Below are positions 26,896 through 36,653 of a DNA stretch of 64,000 bases, one piece after another (positions within the stretch are counted from its first letter, which is position 1; each line of letters opens with the position of its first letter). Where the stretch lies: contig NZ_CP032548.1 of assembly GCF_003867015.1 (NCBI RefSeq), positions 434,001 to 498,000 of the forward strand, in the 5' to 3' direction. The position numbers and the translations under genes were made by a program. This DNA is from Tenacibaculum singaporense. Lineage in GTDB: Bacteria; Bacteroidota; Bacteroidia; Flavobacteriales; Flavobacteriaceae. The notes below the pieces were generated by a model that had not been told where the DNA came from, did not search any database, and saw only the letters and a list, made by a program, of their open reading frames with translations.

Positions 26896-27333
26896 CTAAA
26901 ATGGTAAATCATCATCTTCTTCATTAGTTACACTAGGTGGTGTAGGATTAGGACTCCCTTGAGTTGGCGCCACATTTGGCTGTGCATTGTTTGGATCTTT
27001 TTTTGTTGATAAAAACGTCATGTCTTGTACATGAATTTCGGTTGTATACCTTTTTTGTCCATCAACTTCATACTGACGTGTTTTTATACGCCCTTCGCAA
27101 TACACTCTATCTCCTTTGGTTAAATATTTTTCACAAATTTCAGCCAACTTATTACGCACTACTATATTATGCCATTCAACATTTGTTATTTTTTCTCCTG
27201 TTTGGCGATTAGTGTAGGTTTCATTAGTTGCTAAAGGGAAACGACCTATTGAGTTTCCTCCTTCAAAATAATGCATTTTAACCTCATCACCTAAATGTCC
27301 TATTAAAATAACCTTGTTTATTGTTCCTGCCAT
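26896..27333 (-). CDS. ssb: single-stranded DNA-binding protein
   Basis: This 145-residue protein has the OB-fold start MAGTINKVILIGHLGDEVK and the strand VEWHNIVVRNKLAEICEKYL. A Pro/Asn-rich linker follows, then the acidic tip EEDDDLPF that recruits partner proteins. All are SSB hallmarks. It acts in replication and repair. Confidence 0.96.
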   Translation of the reverse strand: MAGTINKVILIGHLGDEVKMHYFEGGNSIGRFPLATNETYTNRQTGEKITNVEWHNIVVRNKLAEICEKYLTKGDRVYCEGRIKTRQYEVDGQKRYTTEIHVQDMTFLSTKKDPNNAQPNVAPTQGSPNPTPPSVTNEEDDDLPF

Positions 27334-27356
27334 AGCATTATAATTTTGTGTAAAAT

Positions 27357-27364
27357 CAAATATA
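27357..27364 (-). promoter_or_regulatory. -7 box of ssb promoter
   Basis: The minus strand reads TATATTTG, an exact consensus match about 25 bases before the ssb ATG. The 3' end of mutY is 7 bases away, so ssb probably has its own promoter inside the block. Confidence 0.55.
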
Positions 27365-27370
27365 CAAATT

Positions 27371-28417
27371 TTAAGATTCTTTGTTTAAATATTCCTCTAA
27401 AAACTTATCAATTAACACTGGTACTGGGCGCTCTTTAACGGTTGCCCAATCCATGGTTCTTGTGTTTACATCCGTAGTTTTTACTACCCAAAACTTAGTA
27501 ACTAAATGTTGATGTGATAGTTTATGAACAATATCTTCATTATTAAAAAGAGAGATTGTGGTTTCATTTGGAAAAAGTTTTACAAATTGTTCACTTTCTA
27601 CCAACTCTTCTTCACTTGTAATCTTTTGTGTTTCTATCAAAGGAAACTGATAAAGTCCTTGCCAAATACCTTTACCCTTTCGTTCTTCTAAAACAGTTTC
27701 GTTTTCTTCTGTTATTGGAACCAAATAATTAAAGTATCTTTTTTTTACTTTTATCTTTTTCTCTTTTACAGGAAGTTCTTTAATCTTACTCTTTGCAAAA
27801 GCTACACAACTATTTACTAGTGGGCACTCACTACACATAGGATTCTGAGGTTTGCAATGTAACGCTCCAAAATCCATTATAGCTTGGTTATATACTCCTG
27901 GTTGTGATGTATCAATTAAAGTTTGGGCTAATTCTTTGAACTCTTTAATTCCTTTTGTAGAATTAATTGGTGTATCTATACCAAAAAAACGAGAAAGAAC
28001 CCTATAAACGTTACCATCAACAACTGCAACTGGCTCATTATAACAAATAGAAGCAATCGCTGATGCAGTATAATCTCCTATCCCTTTTAATTTAAGTAAC
28101 TCTTTATATGTTTTAGGAAATATTCCATTTAATTCGTTTGCTACAAACTTAGCTGTAAAATGTAAGTTTCTTGCGCGTGAATAATAACCAAGTCCTTGCC
28201 ATAACTTCAATACTTCACTTTCATCTGCTTTGGCTAAATCAAACACCGTTGGAAATGCTTCTGTAAACTTTAAAAAGTAGGGTAAGCCCTGTGCCACACG
28301 TGTTTGTTGCAACATAATTTCACTCAACCAAACACGATACGGATCCTTTGTTTTTCTCCAAGGAAGATCTCTTTTGTTTTGTAAATACCAGTATACTAGT
28401 TGCTTAGCTAAAATCAT
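27371..28417 (-). CDS. mutY: A/G-specific adenine glycosylase
   Basis: This 348-residue DNA repair enzyme removes adenine opposite 8-oxoguanine. The helix-hairpin-helix LLKLKGIGDYTASAIASICY is followed by the catalytic Asp in AVVDGNVYRVLSR and by the [4Fe-4S] cluster Cys set C-x6-C-x2-C-x5-C in CKPQNPMCSECPLVNSC. The C-terminal NUDIX-like recognition domain follows. Length is normal. Confidence 0.95.
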   Translation of the reverse strand: MILAKQLVYWYLQNKRDLPWRKTKDPYRVWLSEIMLQQTRVAQGLPYFLKFTEAFPTVFDLAKADESEVLKLWQGLGYYSRARNLHFTAKFVANELNGIFPKTYKELLKLKGIGDYTASAIASICYNEPVAVVDGNVYRVLSRFFGIDTPINSTKGIKEFKELAQTLIDTSQPGVYNQAIMDFGALHCKPQNPMCSECPLVNSCVAFAKSKIKELPVKEKKIKVKKRYFNYLVPITEENETVLEERKGKGIWQGLYQFPLIETQKITSEEELVESEQFVKLFPNETTISLFNNEDIVHKLSHQHLVTKFWVVKTTDVNTRTMDWATVKERPVPVLIDKFLEEYLNKES

Positions 28418-28435
28418 TTATGTAAATTGTGAACG

Positions 28436-28443
28436 CAAAATTA
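28436..28443 (-). promoter_or_regulatory. -7 box of mutY promoter
   Basis: On the minus strand TAATTTTG fits TAnnTTTG, 18 bases before the mutY ATG. It is back to back with the HU promoter. Confidence 0.5.
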
Positions 28444-28499
28444 GTATATTTAATTTAGATATTTTTATTCTTATTTTTTTCGGAATAGATTAATTATCA

Positions 28500-28507
28500 T
28501 ATATTTG
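28500..28507 (+). promoter_or_regulatory. -7 box of HU gene promoter
   Basis: TATATTTG is an exact match, about 43 bases before the HU ATG at 28551. A T-rich run sits where the -33 element is expected. Confidence 0.6.
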
Positions 28508-28550
28508 CACCCTCAATTTTTTAAAAGAAAACAAACAAAATATATTTATA

Positions 28551-28841
28551 ATGACAAAAGCAGATATCGTATCTAAGATTTCAGATAAGAGCGGAATTGA
28601 AAAAGCGGACGTTTTAGCGACTGTTGAAGCATTTATGGAAGAGGTAAAAGATGCATTAGAGAATGGTGATAATGTATATTTAAGAGGTTTTGGTAGCTTC
28701 ATTATTAAAACTAGAGCAGAAAAAACTGGTAGAAACATTTCTAAGAATACAACTATCAAGATTCCTGCACACAACATACCTGCTTTTAAGCCTTCAAAAG
28801 TATTTACTGAAGGGGTAAAAACAAAAGTAGCTGTAAAGTAA
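28551..28841 (+). CDS. HU/IHF-family nucleoid protein
   Basis: This 96-residue basic protein starts MTKADIVSKISDKSGIEKAD, with the beta-arm region LRGFGSFIIKTRAEKTGRNI and then PAHNIPAFKPSK, the DNA-intercalating Pro region of HU. It packages and bends DNA. It heads a short unit with the 29-residue basic protein downstream. Confidence 0.95.
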   Translation: MTKADIVSKISDKSGIEKADVLATVEAFMEEVKDALENGDNVYLRGFGSFIIKTRAEKTGRNISKNTTIKIPAHNIPAFKPSKVFTEGVKTKVAVK

Positions 28842-28898
28842 TTAAAAAAGTATTAACCCAAAACCTTTACCTTTAAGGTTTTACAAAACATTTTAACT

Positions 28899-28988
28899 AT
28901 GCCAAGTGGTAAAAAAAGAAAGAGAGCTAAGATCTCTACACACAAAAGAAAGAAAAGAGCAAGAGCAAATCGTCATAAGAAAAAGTAA
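28899..28988 (+). CDS. 29-residue very basic protein, bS22/mS38-like
   Basis: The frame starts MPSGKKRKRAK and ends NRHKKK; nearly half of its residues are Lys or Arg. The KKRKR...KRKKRARANRHKKK pattern resembles the mycobacterial ribosomal protein bS22 and the C-terminal part of mitochondrial mS38. A ribosomal role is therefore likely but is inferred from composition and pattern only. It lies 57 bases after HU, and its last codons form one arm of the terminator hairpin. Confidence 0.7.
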   Translation: MPSGKKRKRAKISTHKRKKRARANRHKKK

Positions 28989-29009
28989 GCAGTAGCTTAC
29001 TTTTTCGTT
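28979..29009 (+). terminator. terminator overlapping the end of the 29-residue gene
   Basis: The arms AAAAAGTAAGC (28980-28990) and GCTTACTTTTT (28995-29005) enclose a 4-base loop. The stop codon of the small gene lies inside the left arm. Confidence 0.8.
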
Positions 29010-29135
29010 GCTTTTATAAGTTACGTTCATTGACATTAAGGTTTTAACACCTTAAAAATGGTATAAATAATATACCTGTTTACAAATTTTAATCCGTCTT
29101 CGTAAATTTTACGTTGGCATAAAACCATATTCAGA

Positions 29136-30680
29136 ATGAAAACAGAATTAATAATTCGTTCCAATTCTTCTGATATTGATTTCGCCTTACTAAGAGATGG
29201 TAAACTTATTGAGTTAAACAAAGAAACTAGCGACAATAACTTTTCAGTCGGAGATATTTTTCTTGCTAAAATAGGAAAAGTAATGACTGGTTTAAATGCC
29301 GCTTTTGTAAATGTTGGATACCCTAAAGATGGTTTTTTACACTACCACGATTTAGGTCCGCAAGTACAATCTTTGAATAAATTCATTAAGAAAGTAAGCA
29401 CAGGTAATTACAAAGAATTCACTTTAAAAAACTTTCGCTTTGAAGAAGATATTAACAAAGATGGAAGTATTAACGACGTACTAAAATCAGGTCAAAATTT
29501 ATTAGTACAAATTGTAAAAGAACCTATATCTACCAAAGGTCCGCGTATTAGTTCGGAGCTTTCTATTGCAGGTAGATTTTTAGTTTTGGTTCCTTTTTCT
29601 AACCGTATATCGGTATCGCAAAAAATAGCAGATCCGAAAGAAAAGGAGCGTTTAAAAAAATTAGCAAAAAGTATCAGGCCTAAAGGGTTTGGACTTATTT
29701 TACGTACTGTTGCCGAAGGTAAAAAGGTAGCAGAACTTGACAAAGATTTACAAAACTCACTTGACCGTTGGAAAACCATGTGCAAACGCATAGCTAATAA
29801 CAATACTCCAACAAAAATATTAAGTGAGTTAAACAGAGCATCTTCTATCTTAAGAGATGTTATGAACGATTCTTTTACAAGTATAGTAACCAACGATGAA
29901 ACCCTAAAGGTTGAAATTAAAGAGTACTTACAAGAAATATACCCTGAAAAGGAAAACATTGTAAGACACCATCGTTCTGATGTACCTATTTTTGAAAAAT
30001 ATGGTATTGAGCGACAAATAAAAACATCGTTTGGTAAAACAGTTTCAATGAGTAAAGGGGCTTATTTAGTTATTGAGCATACCGAAGCTTTACATGTTAT
30101 AGATGTAAATAGTGGTAACCGTTCTAACAAATCCTTAAACCAAGAAGAAACTGCTTTAGAAGTCAATTTAATTGCTGCCAGTGAGATAGCTCGTCAATTA
30201 CAATTACGAGATATGGGCGGAATTATTGTTGTTGACTTTATTGATATGAAATCTGCTGAAAACAGACAGAAATTATATCAACATTTAAAAGATGCGATGT
30301 CTTTAGACCGTACTAAACATAAAATTTTACCTCCAAGTAAATTTGGTTTAGTTCAAATTACAAGACAACGTGTACGACCTGAATTAGAGATAAAAACACG
30401 TGAACCAAACCCAAATAAAAATGGGGAAGTTGAAGCTCCTATTGTGTTACTAGACAAAATAGAAGCCGAATTAGAACGCATATTAAACAGCGGTAAAAAG
30501 TATAAAGAAATCACATTAAACGTGCATCCATTTATAGCTGCTTATTTAACAAAAGGCGTTAATTCAATTCGTTTTAAATGGTTTGTTCAACACAAAAAGT
30601 GGATTAAAGTATTACCTAGAGACGCTTACCAATACTTACAATATAAATTCTATTTAAAAAAGAATAAGAAAAGTAAGTAA
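29136..30680 (+). CDS. rng: ribonuclease G/E family endoribonuclease
   Basis: This 514-residue protein has an S1-like RNA-binding region early on (GDIFLAKIGKVMTGLNAAFV). The RNase E/G catalytic core shows VIDVNSGNR and GGIIVVDFIDM with the metal-binding aspartates. It lacks the long scaffold tail of RNase E and so is of the RNase G type. It acts in rRNA maturation and mRNA decay. The position next to HU and the small basic gene is typical of Flavobacteriia. The 147-base gap before it holds the upstream terminator; no clear promoter is seen. Confidence 0.93.
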   Translation: MKTELIIRSNSSDIDFALLRDGKLIELNKETSDNNFSVGDIFLAKIGKVMTGLNAAFVNVGYPKDGFLHYHDLGPQVQSLNKFIKKVSTGNYKEFTLKNFRFEEDINKDGSINDVLKSGQNLLVQIVKEPISTKGPRISSELSIAGRFLVLVPFSNRISVSQKIADPKEKERLKKLAKSIRPKGFGLILRTVAEGKKVAELDKDLQNSLDRWKTMCKRIANNNTPTKILSELNRASSILRDVMNDSFTSIVTNDETLKVEIKEYLQEIYPEKENIVRHHRSDVPIFEKYGIERQIKTSFGKTVSMSKGAYLVIEHTEALHVIDVNSGNRSNKSLNQEETALEVNLIAASEIARQLQLRDMGGIIVVDFIDMKSAENRQKLYQHLKDAMSLDRTKHKILPPSKFGLVQITRQRVRPELEIKTREPNPNKNGEVEAPIVLLDKIEAELERILNSGKKYKEITLNVHPFIAAYLTKGVNSIRFKWFVQHKKWIKVLPRDAYQYLQYKFYLKKNKKSK

Positions 30681-30700
30681 GGCAATCTTATTATGAAATA

Positions 30701-30730
30701 AAAATCCCGTATCAAATGATACGGGATTTT
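30701..30730. terminator. bidirectional terminator between rng and patatin gene
   Basis: The perfect arms AAAATCCCGTATCA/TGATACGGGATTTT carry T-tracts on both strands between convergent genes. Confidence 0.9.
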
Positions 30731-30738
30731 TTTTATCT

Positions 30739-32928
30739 CTAAAACCAAAAACCAAGGTTAAATAACCAATAGTGGTCTGAATGATCTGGGGACCATGAAT
30801 ATTTTAACTCTATAGGCCCTAAAAAAGTCTCTACACTATATCCAACAGCATATCCTGACTTAGTGTTTTTAAATAAATCTCCGTTTTCAAACACATCCTC
30901 TTCTACACGTGCGTAATTAGCTATAAACATTGCATAATGTTTTTTATAAACTTCATAACGTAAATTAAACTCAGACCTTAAATAAGACTGATTATTTAAC
31001 CCACCTGTATCATACCCATACATTGGAATAAAATTATTAATATAGTTTTGGTTATACCCTCCTAGGTGATAATCAAATATTTCAAACGTTTTTTTTCCCA
31101 GTGTGTATCCTGCTTGTGAGGTATACTGAAATGTCAATTTATCATAAAAAGTAGTTGCAAACCCTAATGTTCCTCCTAATTGAGAAAATTGGTGAAAAGG
31201 CTCGCTACTTTCTATTAATTCATCTAATCTATTGTTTCTATCAGACCACAAAAACCATTTAAATCCTATATCTGCATAGAAGCCCTTCTTAGGAAACATT
31301 TCTTTGTTATAAGTATCTAATTTTAAAAAAGCAAAAGTGTTTACATAGTTACTATTATCAAAAAAGTCTTCTTTTCCTTCTGTAGAAATATTTTTTGTAC
31401 TTGCATTAATATTTTTATGCTCAGCTCCTATACCTATTGCAAATTTTTTATCTAATGTTGTTTGTAAGTATAATTCTGTAGAAAAATCTCTATATTTCCC
31501 GTTTATAAGACCTGTATTATATATAAAATCGCTATTAAACACATTATACCTTGTTCTGAAACCATAACTTGGTAATAACCCATTATCTATAAAGTACTCA
31601 ACGTTATATCTAATTTTGTCTCCTACACCAACATCTAAAGAAAATTCATCATTTTGAAAAAGCATTTTTTTATGATTATAGTTTAGCAATACTGCCGATT
31701 TATACAGTAAATCATAATGTAACCCAAGTCGTAAATACGATTGTATTTTTTCTTCTTTAACTGTTAGCTCAAGCTTTTTCCCTTGAAAAGACTTTTCAAA
31801 ATGGTAATCAATTCTTTTAAAATTTTTTGAGGCTGTTAACGTGTTAATTTTTTTAGAAACTTCTTTATACGAAACACTATCACCTTCTCGTAATTGTAGT
31901 TTACCTAAGATGTAGTTATTTGTGTAATTTTTATTTCCTTTTATAATAATTCTATCAACCAAAAACTTCTTTTCTTTAGGCTCAATTTTAGGAATCTGTT
32001 TTTTTACCGGTTGCATTTTTGCGATGCTATCAAAAACTACTCTATACTGTTTTGCTGTTTTCTCTCCTTCTTCTAAAATCTCATTCTTTACATCAAAAGA
32101 TATCACACTGTAGTCAATCACGTTTGGTCTTATATAAACATCCAACAACTCTACCTGTTCGTCAGATTTTTTATACATCTGAAAATTAATAATCTGCAAC
32201 AATAGTGAGGCTATTGATACCAGCTCTTCTCTTTTTAACAACTCTCCTTGTACACTCACACCAATAACAATATCTACTCCTTTCTTTTTCATTACATCTA
32301 CAGGAAAATTGTTTACAACTCCCCCATCAACCAATAATTTCCCATCAATGTCCACTGGGTTTAATAGCGAAGGAAACGCTGCACTAGCTCTTAAAGCTAA
32401 CGGTAGTGACCCACTTTCTAAAACTTCCTCTTCTCCTGTTTCTATATTTGTTCCTATACAGTAAAAAGGAATTGGAAGTTTTGAAAAATCAGTAATTTCA
32501 TCAACAGGAGCTAGTAATTCTGTTAGAAAATTAAGCACATTTTGTCCTTTTGACAAACCTAAAGGCAACCCTAAATTCCCTTTTTTTATGGGTAAAGAAA
32601 TAGCATATTTTTCTCCATGAGCTTTACTAAAAAAGGGTTTCTCTCTTCTAGAAACCTTATCCTGTAGTAAATCCATAAAGTCTGTTTTAAGAACAGTTTC
32701 TTCTATCTGATCTGCCGTGTATCCTGAAGCATATAGCCCACCAACAATGGCTCCCATACTTGTACCTCCAATATAGTCTACCTGAACTCCCGCTTTTTCA
32801 AGCTCTTTTAAGATCCCTATATGAGCAATTCCTTTGGCTCCACCACCACTAAGCACCAAACCTACCTTAGGTTGATCTTGTGCCAACATGAGTGCTGGTA
32901 GTAATAATAAAATTAGCAACTTTTTCAT
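30739..32928 (-). CDS. patatin-like phospholipase with POTRA and outer-membrane barrel
   Basis: This 729-residue protein has a signal peptide (cleavage near MLAQ). The patatin domain has the oxyanion loop SGGGAKG, the nucleophile elbow GGTSMGA and the DGG aspartate. A POTRA-like region (VDRIIIKGNKNYTNNYILGK) and a C-terminal surface-antigen-type barrel ending in LGFWF follow. This is the PlpD/type Vd architecture, but in the Bacteroidetes form where passenger and barrel stay fused. It should cleave lipids at or outside the outer membrane. Its start overlaps the uvrC stop by 4 bases. Confidence 0.92.
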   Translation of the reverse strand: MKKLLILLLLPALMLAQDQPKVGLVLSGGGAKGIAHIGILKELEKAGVQVDYIGGTSMGAIVGGLYASGYTADQIEETVLKTDFMDLLQDKVSRREKPFFSKAHGEKYAISLPIKKGNLGLPLGLSKGQNVLNFLTELLAPVDEITDFSKLPIPFYCIGTNIETGEEEVLESGSLPLALRASAAFPSLLNPVDIDGKLLVDGGVVNNFPVDVMKKKGVDIVIGVSVQGELLKREELVSIASLLLQIINFQMYKKSDEQVELLDVYIRPNVIDYSVISFDVKNEILEEGEKTAKQYRVVFDSIAKMQPVKKQIPKIEPKEKKFLVDRIIIKGNKNYTNNYILGKLQLREGDSVSYKEVSKKINTLTASKNFKRIDYHFEKSFQGKKLELTVKEEKIQSYLRLGLHYDLLYKSAVLLNYNHKKMLFQNDEFSLDVGVGDKIRYNVEYFIDNGLLPSYGFRTRYNVFNSDFIYNTGLINGKYRDFSTELYLQTTLDKKFAIGIGAEHKNINASTKNISTEGKEDFFDNSNYVNTFAFLKLDTYNKEMFPKKGFYADIGFKWFLWSDRNNRLDELIESSEPFHQFSQLGGTLGFATTFYDKLTFQYTSQAGYTLGKKTFEIFDYHLGGYNQNYINNFIPMYGYDTGGLNNQSYLRSEFNLRYEVYKKHYAMFIANYARVEEDVFENGDLFKNTKSGYAVGYSVETFLGPIELKYSWSPDHSDHYWLFNLGFWF

Positions 32929-34721
32929 TCTTCTTTTTTTTGATAGTGTTTGTATATTTTTTGAGCTCTAGCATTTCCAACCACTTCTTTCAATTCTTCT
33001 AAAGTAGCAGCTTTAACTCTTTTTGCTGACTTAAACTTTCGTAATAAATTAGTAATAGTTTGCTTTCCTATATCTGGGATTTGTTCTAATTCTGATTGTA
33101 TAGCACTTTTACTTCGTTTGTTTCTATGAAAAGTAATTCCAAAGCGGTGTGCTTCATTACGCAAATATTGGATAATTTTAAGCGTTTCTGATTTTTTATC
33201 TAAATATAACGGAACTGGATCTCCTGGGTAAAAAATCTCCTCCAATCTTTTTGCAATACCAATAATGGCTATTTTTCCTCTTAAACCTAGAGCGTCTAGA
33301 CTCTTTAAAGCAGAAGACAACTGCCCTTTTCCTCCATCAATTACTATTAACTGTGGCAAAGGTTGTTCTTCGTCCAATAATCTCTTATATCTTCTATATA
33401 CTACTTCTTCCATTGAAGCAAAATCATCGGGACCTTCAACTGTTTTGATATTAAAATGACGATAGTCTTTTTTGCTCGGTTTTCCGTCTTTAAAAACTAC
33501 ACATGCAGCAACTGGGTTTGTCCCTTGTATGTTCGAATTATCAAAACATTCTATATGACGAGGTTCTTTTCCTAATCGTAAATCTTTTTGCATCTGCGTC
33601 ATGATTCTTTTTACATGACGGTCTGGATCTACAATTTTAATTTGTTTAAACTGTTCTTGACGATAAAACTTAGCATTACGTTCAGACAGTTCTACAATAC
33701 GTTTTTTGTCTCCTAATTTTGGTATCGTGACTTTGATATCATTTCCCACATTCACCTTAAACGGAACAAAAATTTCTCTTGATAACGAATGAAAGCGCTG
33801 ACGAGTTTCAATAATAAACAACTCAAGAAGTTCCTTATCCGTTTCTTCTAGTTTTTTCTTAATCTCCGTGGTATACGATTGTACAATTGAACCATTCATT
33901 ATCTTTAAAAAGTTTGCATAACCATGCGATTCATCAGAAATAATAGAAAATACATCTACGTTATTAATTGATGGGTTCACTATTGTTGATTTGGCTTGAT
34001 AATTTTGTAAAGACGCTAATTTTTCTTTGATTTTTTGCGCTTCTTCAAATCGCATATCAGCAGCAAAGTCAAGCATTATTTTTTCAAACTGTTGTAAACT
34101 CTCTTTAAAATTTCCTTTAATGATGTTTCTAATTGCTCTGATATCCTCTAAATAACTCTCCTCCGTTTGATATCCTTCACAAGGTCCTTTGCAATTACCT
34201 AAATGATATTCTAAGCAAACTTTATACTTATCAGCGTCAATCTTTTCTTGACTTAGATCATAATTACAAGTACGTAGCGGGTATAACTCTTTAATTAAAT
34301 CCAACAACGCATGTACCGTTCGCACATTGGTGTATGGGCCAAAATACTCCGATCCATCTTTAACAACTCTTCTTGTAGAAAATATGCGCGGAAATCGCTC
34401 TTTTTTAATGCAGATCCATGGATATGTCTTGTCGTCTTTTAACAAGACATTGTATCGTGGTTTGTATTTTTTTATCAGGTTATTTTCAAGAAGTAACGCA
34501 TCTGTTTCTGTATCAACCACCACATGTTCTATTCGAACAATTTTTTTTACTAAAACTCGTGTTTTACCATTCTCGTGATTCTTAGTAAAATAAGACGAAA
34601 CTCGTTTCTTTAAACTCTTAGCTTTTCCAACATAAATAATCGTATCATCTTTATCAAAATATTGATAAACTCCTGGTGAATTTGGTAGCGTTTTTATTTG
34701 AAGTTCGAGTGATGTTGGCAT
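32925..34721 (-). CDS. uvrC: excinuclease ABC subunit C
   Basis: This protein is about 598 residues from ATG 34719-34721 (MPTSLELQIKTLPNSPGVYQ); the longer upstream frame has no domain. The GIY-YIG nuclease (YFDKDDTIIYVGKAKSLKKR) makes the 3' cut. The Cys set around CNYD, CLEYHLGNCKGPC and the UVR motif FEEAQKIKEKL come next. The RNase-H-like domain (ECFDNSNIQGTNPVAACV, LIVIDGGKGQL) makes the 5' cut, and a terminal HhH pair follows. It functions in nucleotide excision repair with UvrAB. Confidence 0.95.
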   Translation of the reverse strand: MPTSLELQIKTLPNSPGVYQYFDKDDTIIYVGKAKSLKKRVSSYFTKNHENGKTRVLVKKIVRIEHVVVDTETDALLLENNLIKKYKPRYNVLLKDDKTYPWICIKKERFPRIFSTRRVVKDGSEYFGPYTNVRTVHALLDLIKELYPLRTCNYDLSQEKIDADKYKVCLEYHLGNCKGPCEGYQTEESYLEDIRAIRNIIKGNFKESLQQFEKIMLDFAADMRFEEAQKIKEKLASLQNYQAKSTIVNPSINNVDVFSIISDESHGYANFLKIMNGSIVQSYTTEIKKKLEETDKELLELFIIETRQRFHSLSREIFVPFKVNVGNDIKVTIPKLGDKKRIVELSERNAKFYRQEQFKQIKIVDPDRHVKRIMTQMQKDLRLGKEPRHIECFDNSNIQGTNPVAACVVFKDGKPSKKDYRHFNIKTVEGPDDFASMEEVVYRRYKRLLDEEQPLPQLIVIDGGKGQLSSALKSLDALGLRGKIAIIGIAKRLEEIFYPGDPVPLYLDKKSETLKIIQYLRNEAHRFGITFHRNKRSKSAIQSELEQIPDIGKQTITNLLRKFKSAKRVKAATLEELKEVVGNARAQKIYKHYQKKEE

Positions 34722-34790
34722 ACAACGAAAATACGATTTTATTAAAAGATATTTATTGTAATGCTGTACATTTATCCTTTTCAATTAAAA

Positions 34791-36563
34791 ATGCAACAAC
34801 CACAAGATTTTTACAATAAAGAACTGAAAAATTTAGCTGTTCAACTTTCAAAAACAAACAGTAAAATAACCTTTATAAGAATACTCAGGCTATTTGTTTT
34901 TTTAGGCTTTTCTTTTGGAGTTTATTTAACCTTCTATCAACCTTATATACCTTTTATATTCGGTTCAATTGGTATTTTACTATTTGTTTTTTTAGTTATA
35001 CAGCATCAACAAGTAAAAGAAAAACGTACTATACTTCAGCTTAAAAAAGATAATAACCAACTAGAAATTGATGTTCTTAATGGTCATTTTGAATCACTTC
35101 CTGAAGGAGCAGAGTTTACAAATTCCACACACTCTTATAGTAATGATATTGACTTATTCGGAAAAGGTTCTTTTTTTCAATATATCAATAGAACTGCAAC
35201 AACCAATGGTAAAAAACTTCTAGCCTCCTTATTAACGAGTAATTCGATTACTTTTATTGAAGAAAAACAAAAAGCACTTAAAGAATTATCTGAAAAAATT
35301 CATTGGAGACAACATTTTACTTCACTAGCACATTTGGTTTCGTCAACCACTCAAGAATCCTCAGTGATTACAAAATGGTTAATCAACTATGAATCAAAAC
35401 TAGCAACTTCTTTAAGGTGGGTTTCTATATTTTTTTCAACCATTTCAATAACTTTAATAGTCTTATTGGTTTTTGGTGCTATTCCTTTTTCAGTTGTTTT
35501 AATTTGGTTTTTTATCGGTTTAACAATTACAATCTTCCATATTAAAAAAACACAACATATTTACACCTCTTCAAGTAAGGCTAAAGATACTTTTAAACAG
35601 TATTATTTACTTCTGGAGCAAATAGAAAAAGAAACTTTTACCTCTGCTCTTCTAAAAGAAAAGCAACAAAAAATAGCTACTAAAACAAAAAAAGCATCTG
35701 TTATTTTTAAAGAGTTTTCTAAAATTTTAGACACTTTCGACCAGCGTAATAATATTGTTATTGCTATTATTGGAAATGGCTTGTTTTTATGGGATATTAC
35801 CCTTGCAATAAGAGTAGAAAAATGGATTCTTTCCTATAAAGAAACTACCGATGAGTGGTTTAACGTTGTAAATTTTTTCGATGCTTATAACTCTTTTGCC
35901 AACTTCGTTTTTAATCACCCTACTTTTGCTTTCCCTACTCTTCAAAAAGAAAACAACGGTATTATTGCTCAAAACCTTGGGCATCCACTTTTGAAACCCT
36001 CAAAAAGAGTTAACAATGACTTTACGATTTCTAAGGAACAATTTTTCATTATAACTGGTGCTAACATGGCAGGAAAGAGTACATTTTTGCGCACCGTTTC
36101 TTTATCCTTAGTCATGGCAAATTGTGGACTACCTGTATGCGCCACTAATTATCAATACACTCCTGTAAAATTAATTACCAGTATGCGAACATCTGACTCA
36201 TTAACCGAGGATGAGTCTTATTTTTATTCGGAACTAAAACGGTTAAAATTTATTGTTGATACTATTGAAACCGATCGCTATTTTATTATTCTTGATGAAA
36301 TTTTAAAAGGGACAAACAGTAAAGATAAAGCATCAGGCTCTAGAAAATTTGTTGAAAAACTTACACGTTCAAAATCTACTGGAATTATAGCTACTCACGA
36401 TGTAAGTTTGTGTGAACTAGCTAATGAGTATCCTCAAATACTGAATTATTATTTTGATGCTGAAATTGTAAACAATGAATTGTTTTTCGATTACACGATA
36501 AAGCCTGGAACTTGTAAAAACATGAATGCTTCTTTTCTTCTTAAAAAAATGGAAATTGTGTAA
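34791..36563 (+). CDS. membrane-anchored MutS-family ATPase
   Basis: The protein is about 590 residues from MQQPQDFYN (34791); the ATG at 34761 is an alternative. It has two hydrophobic pairs (about residues 38-78 and 205-245), a MutS lever/core-like helical part and a complete ATPase domain. That domain has TGANMAGKSTFLRT, the signature TEDESYFYSELKR and Walker B FIILDEILKGTNSKDKASGS. Mismatch-binding domain I and the Smr endonuclease are absent. Such membrane-bound MutS relatives recur in Bacteroidetes; the function is unknown. It is divergent from uvrC. Confidence 0.85.
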   Translation: MQQPQDFYNKELKNLAVQLSKTNSKITFIRILRLFVFLGFSFGVYLTFYQPYIPFIFGSIGILLFVFLVIQHQQVKEKRTILQLKKDNNQLEIDVLNGHFESLPEGAEFTNSTHSYSNDIDLFGKGSFFQYINRTATTNGKKLLASLLTSNSITFIEEKQKALKELSEKIHWRQHFTSLAHLVSSTTQESSVITKWLINYESKLATSLRWVSIFFSTISITLIVLLVFGAIPFSVVLIWFFIGLTITIFHIKKTQHIYTSSSKAKDTFKQYYLLLEQIEKETFTSALLKEKQQKIATKTKKASVIFKEFSKILDTFDQRNNIVIAIIGNGLFLWDITLAIRVEKWILSYKETTDEWFNVVNFFDAYNSFANFVFNHPTFAFPTLQKENNGIIAQNLGHPLLKPSKRVNNDFTISKEQFFIITGANMAGKSTFLRTVSLSLVMANCGLPVCATNYQYTPVKLITSMRTSDSLTEDESYFYSELKRLKFIVDTIETDRYFIILDEILKGTNSKDKASGSRKFVEKLTRSKSTGIIATHDVSLCELANEYPQILNYYFDAEIVNNELFFDYTIKPGTCKNMNASFLLKKMEIV

Positions 36564-36653
36564 CCATTCGTTTTGAGAAAGTCTGTATTATCTTTCAACA
36601 AAACCATGACAAATGACAGGAAAAATTGATTGATTAATCCGTACCTTTACACT

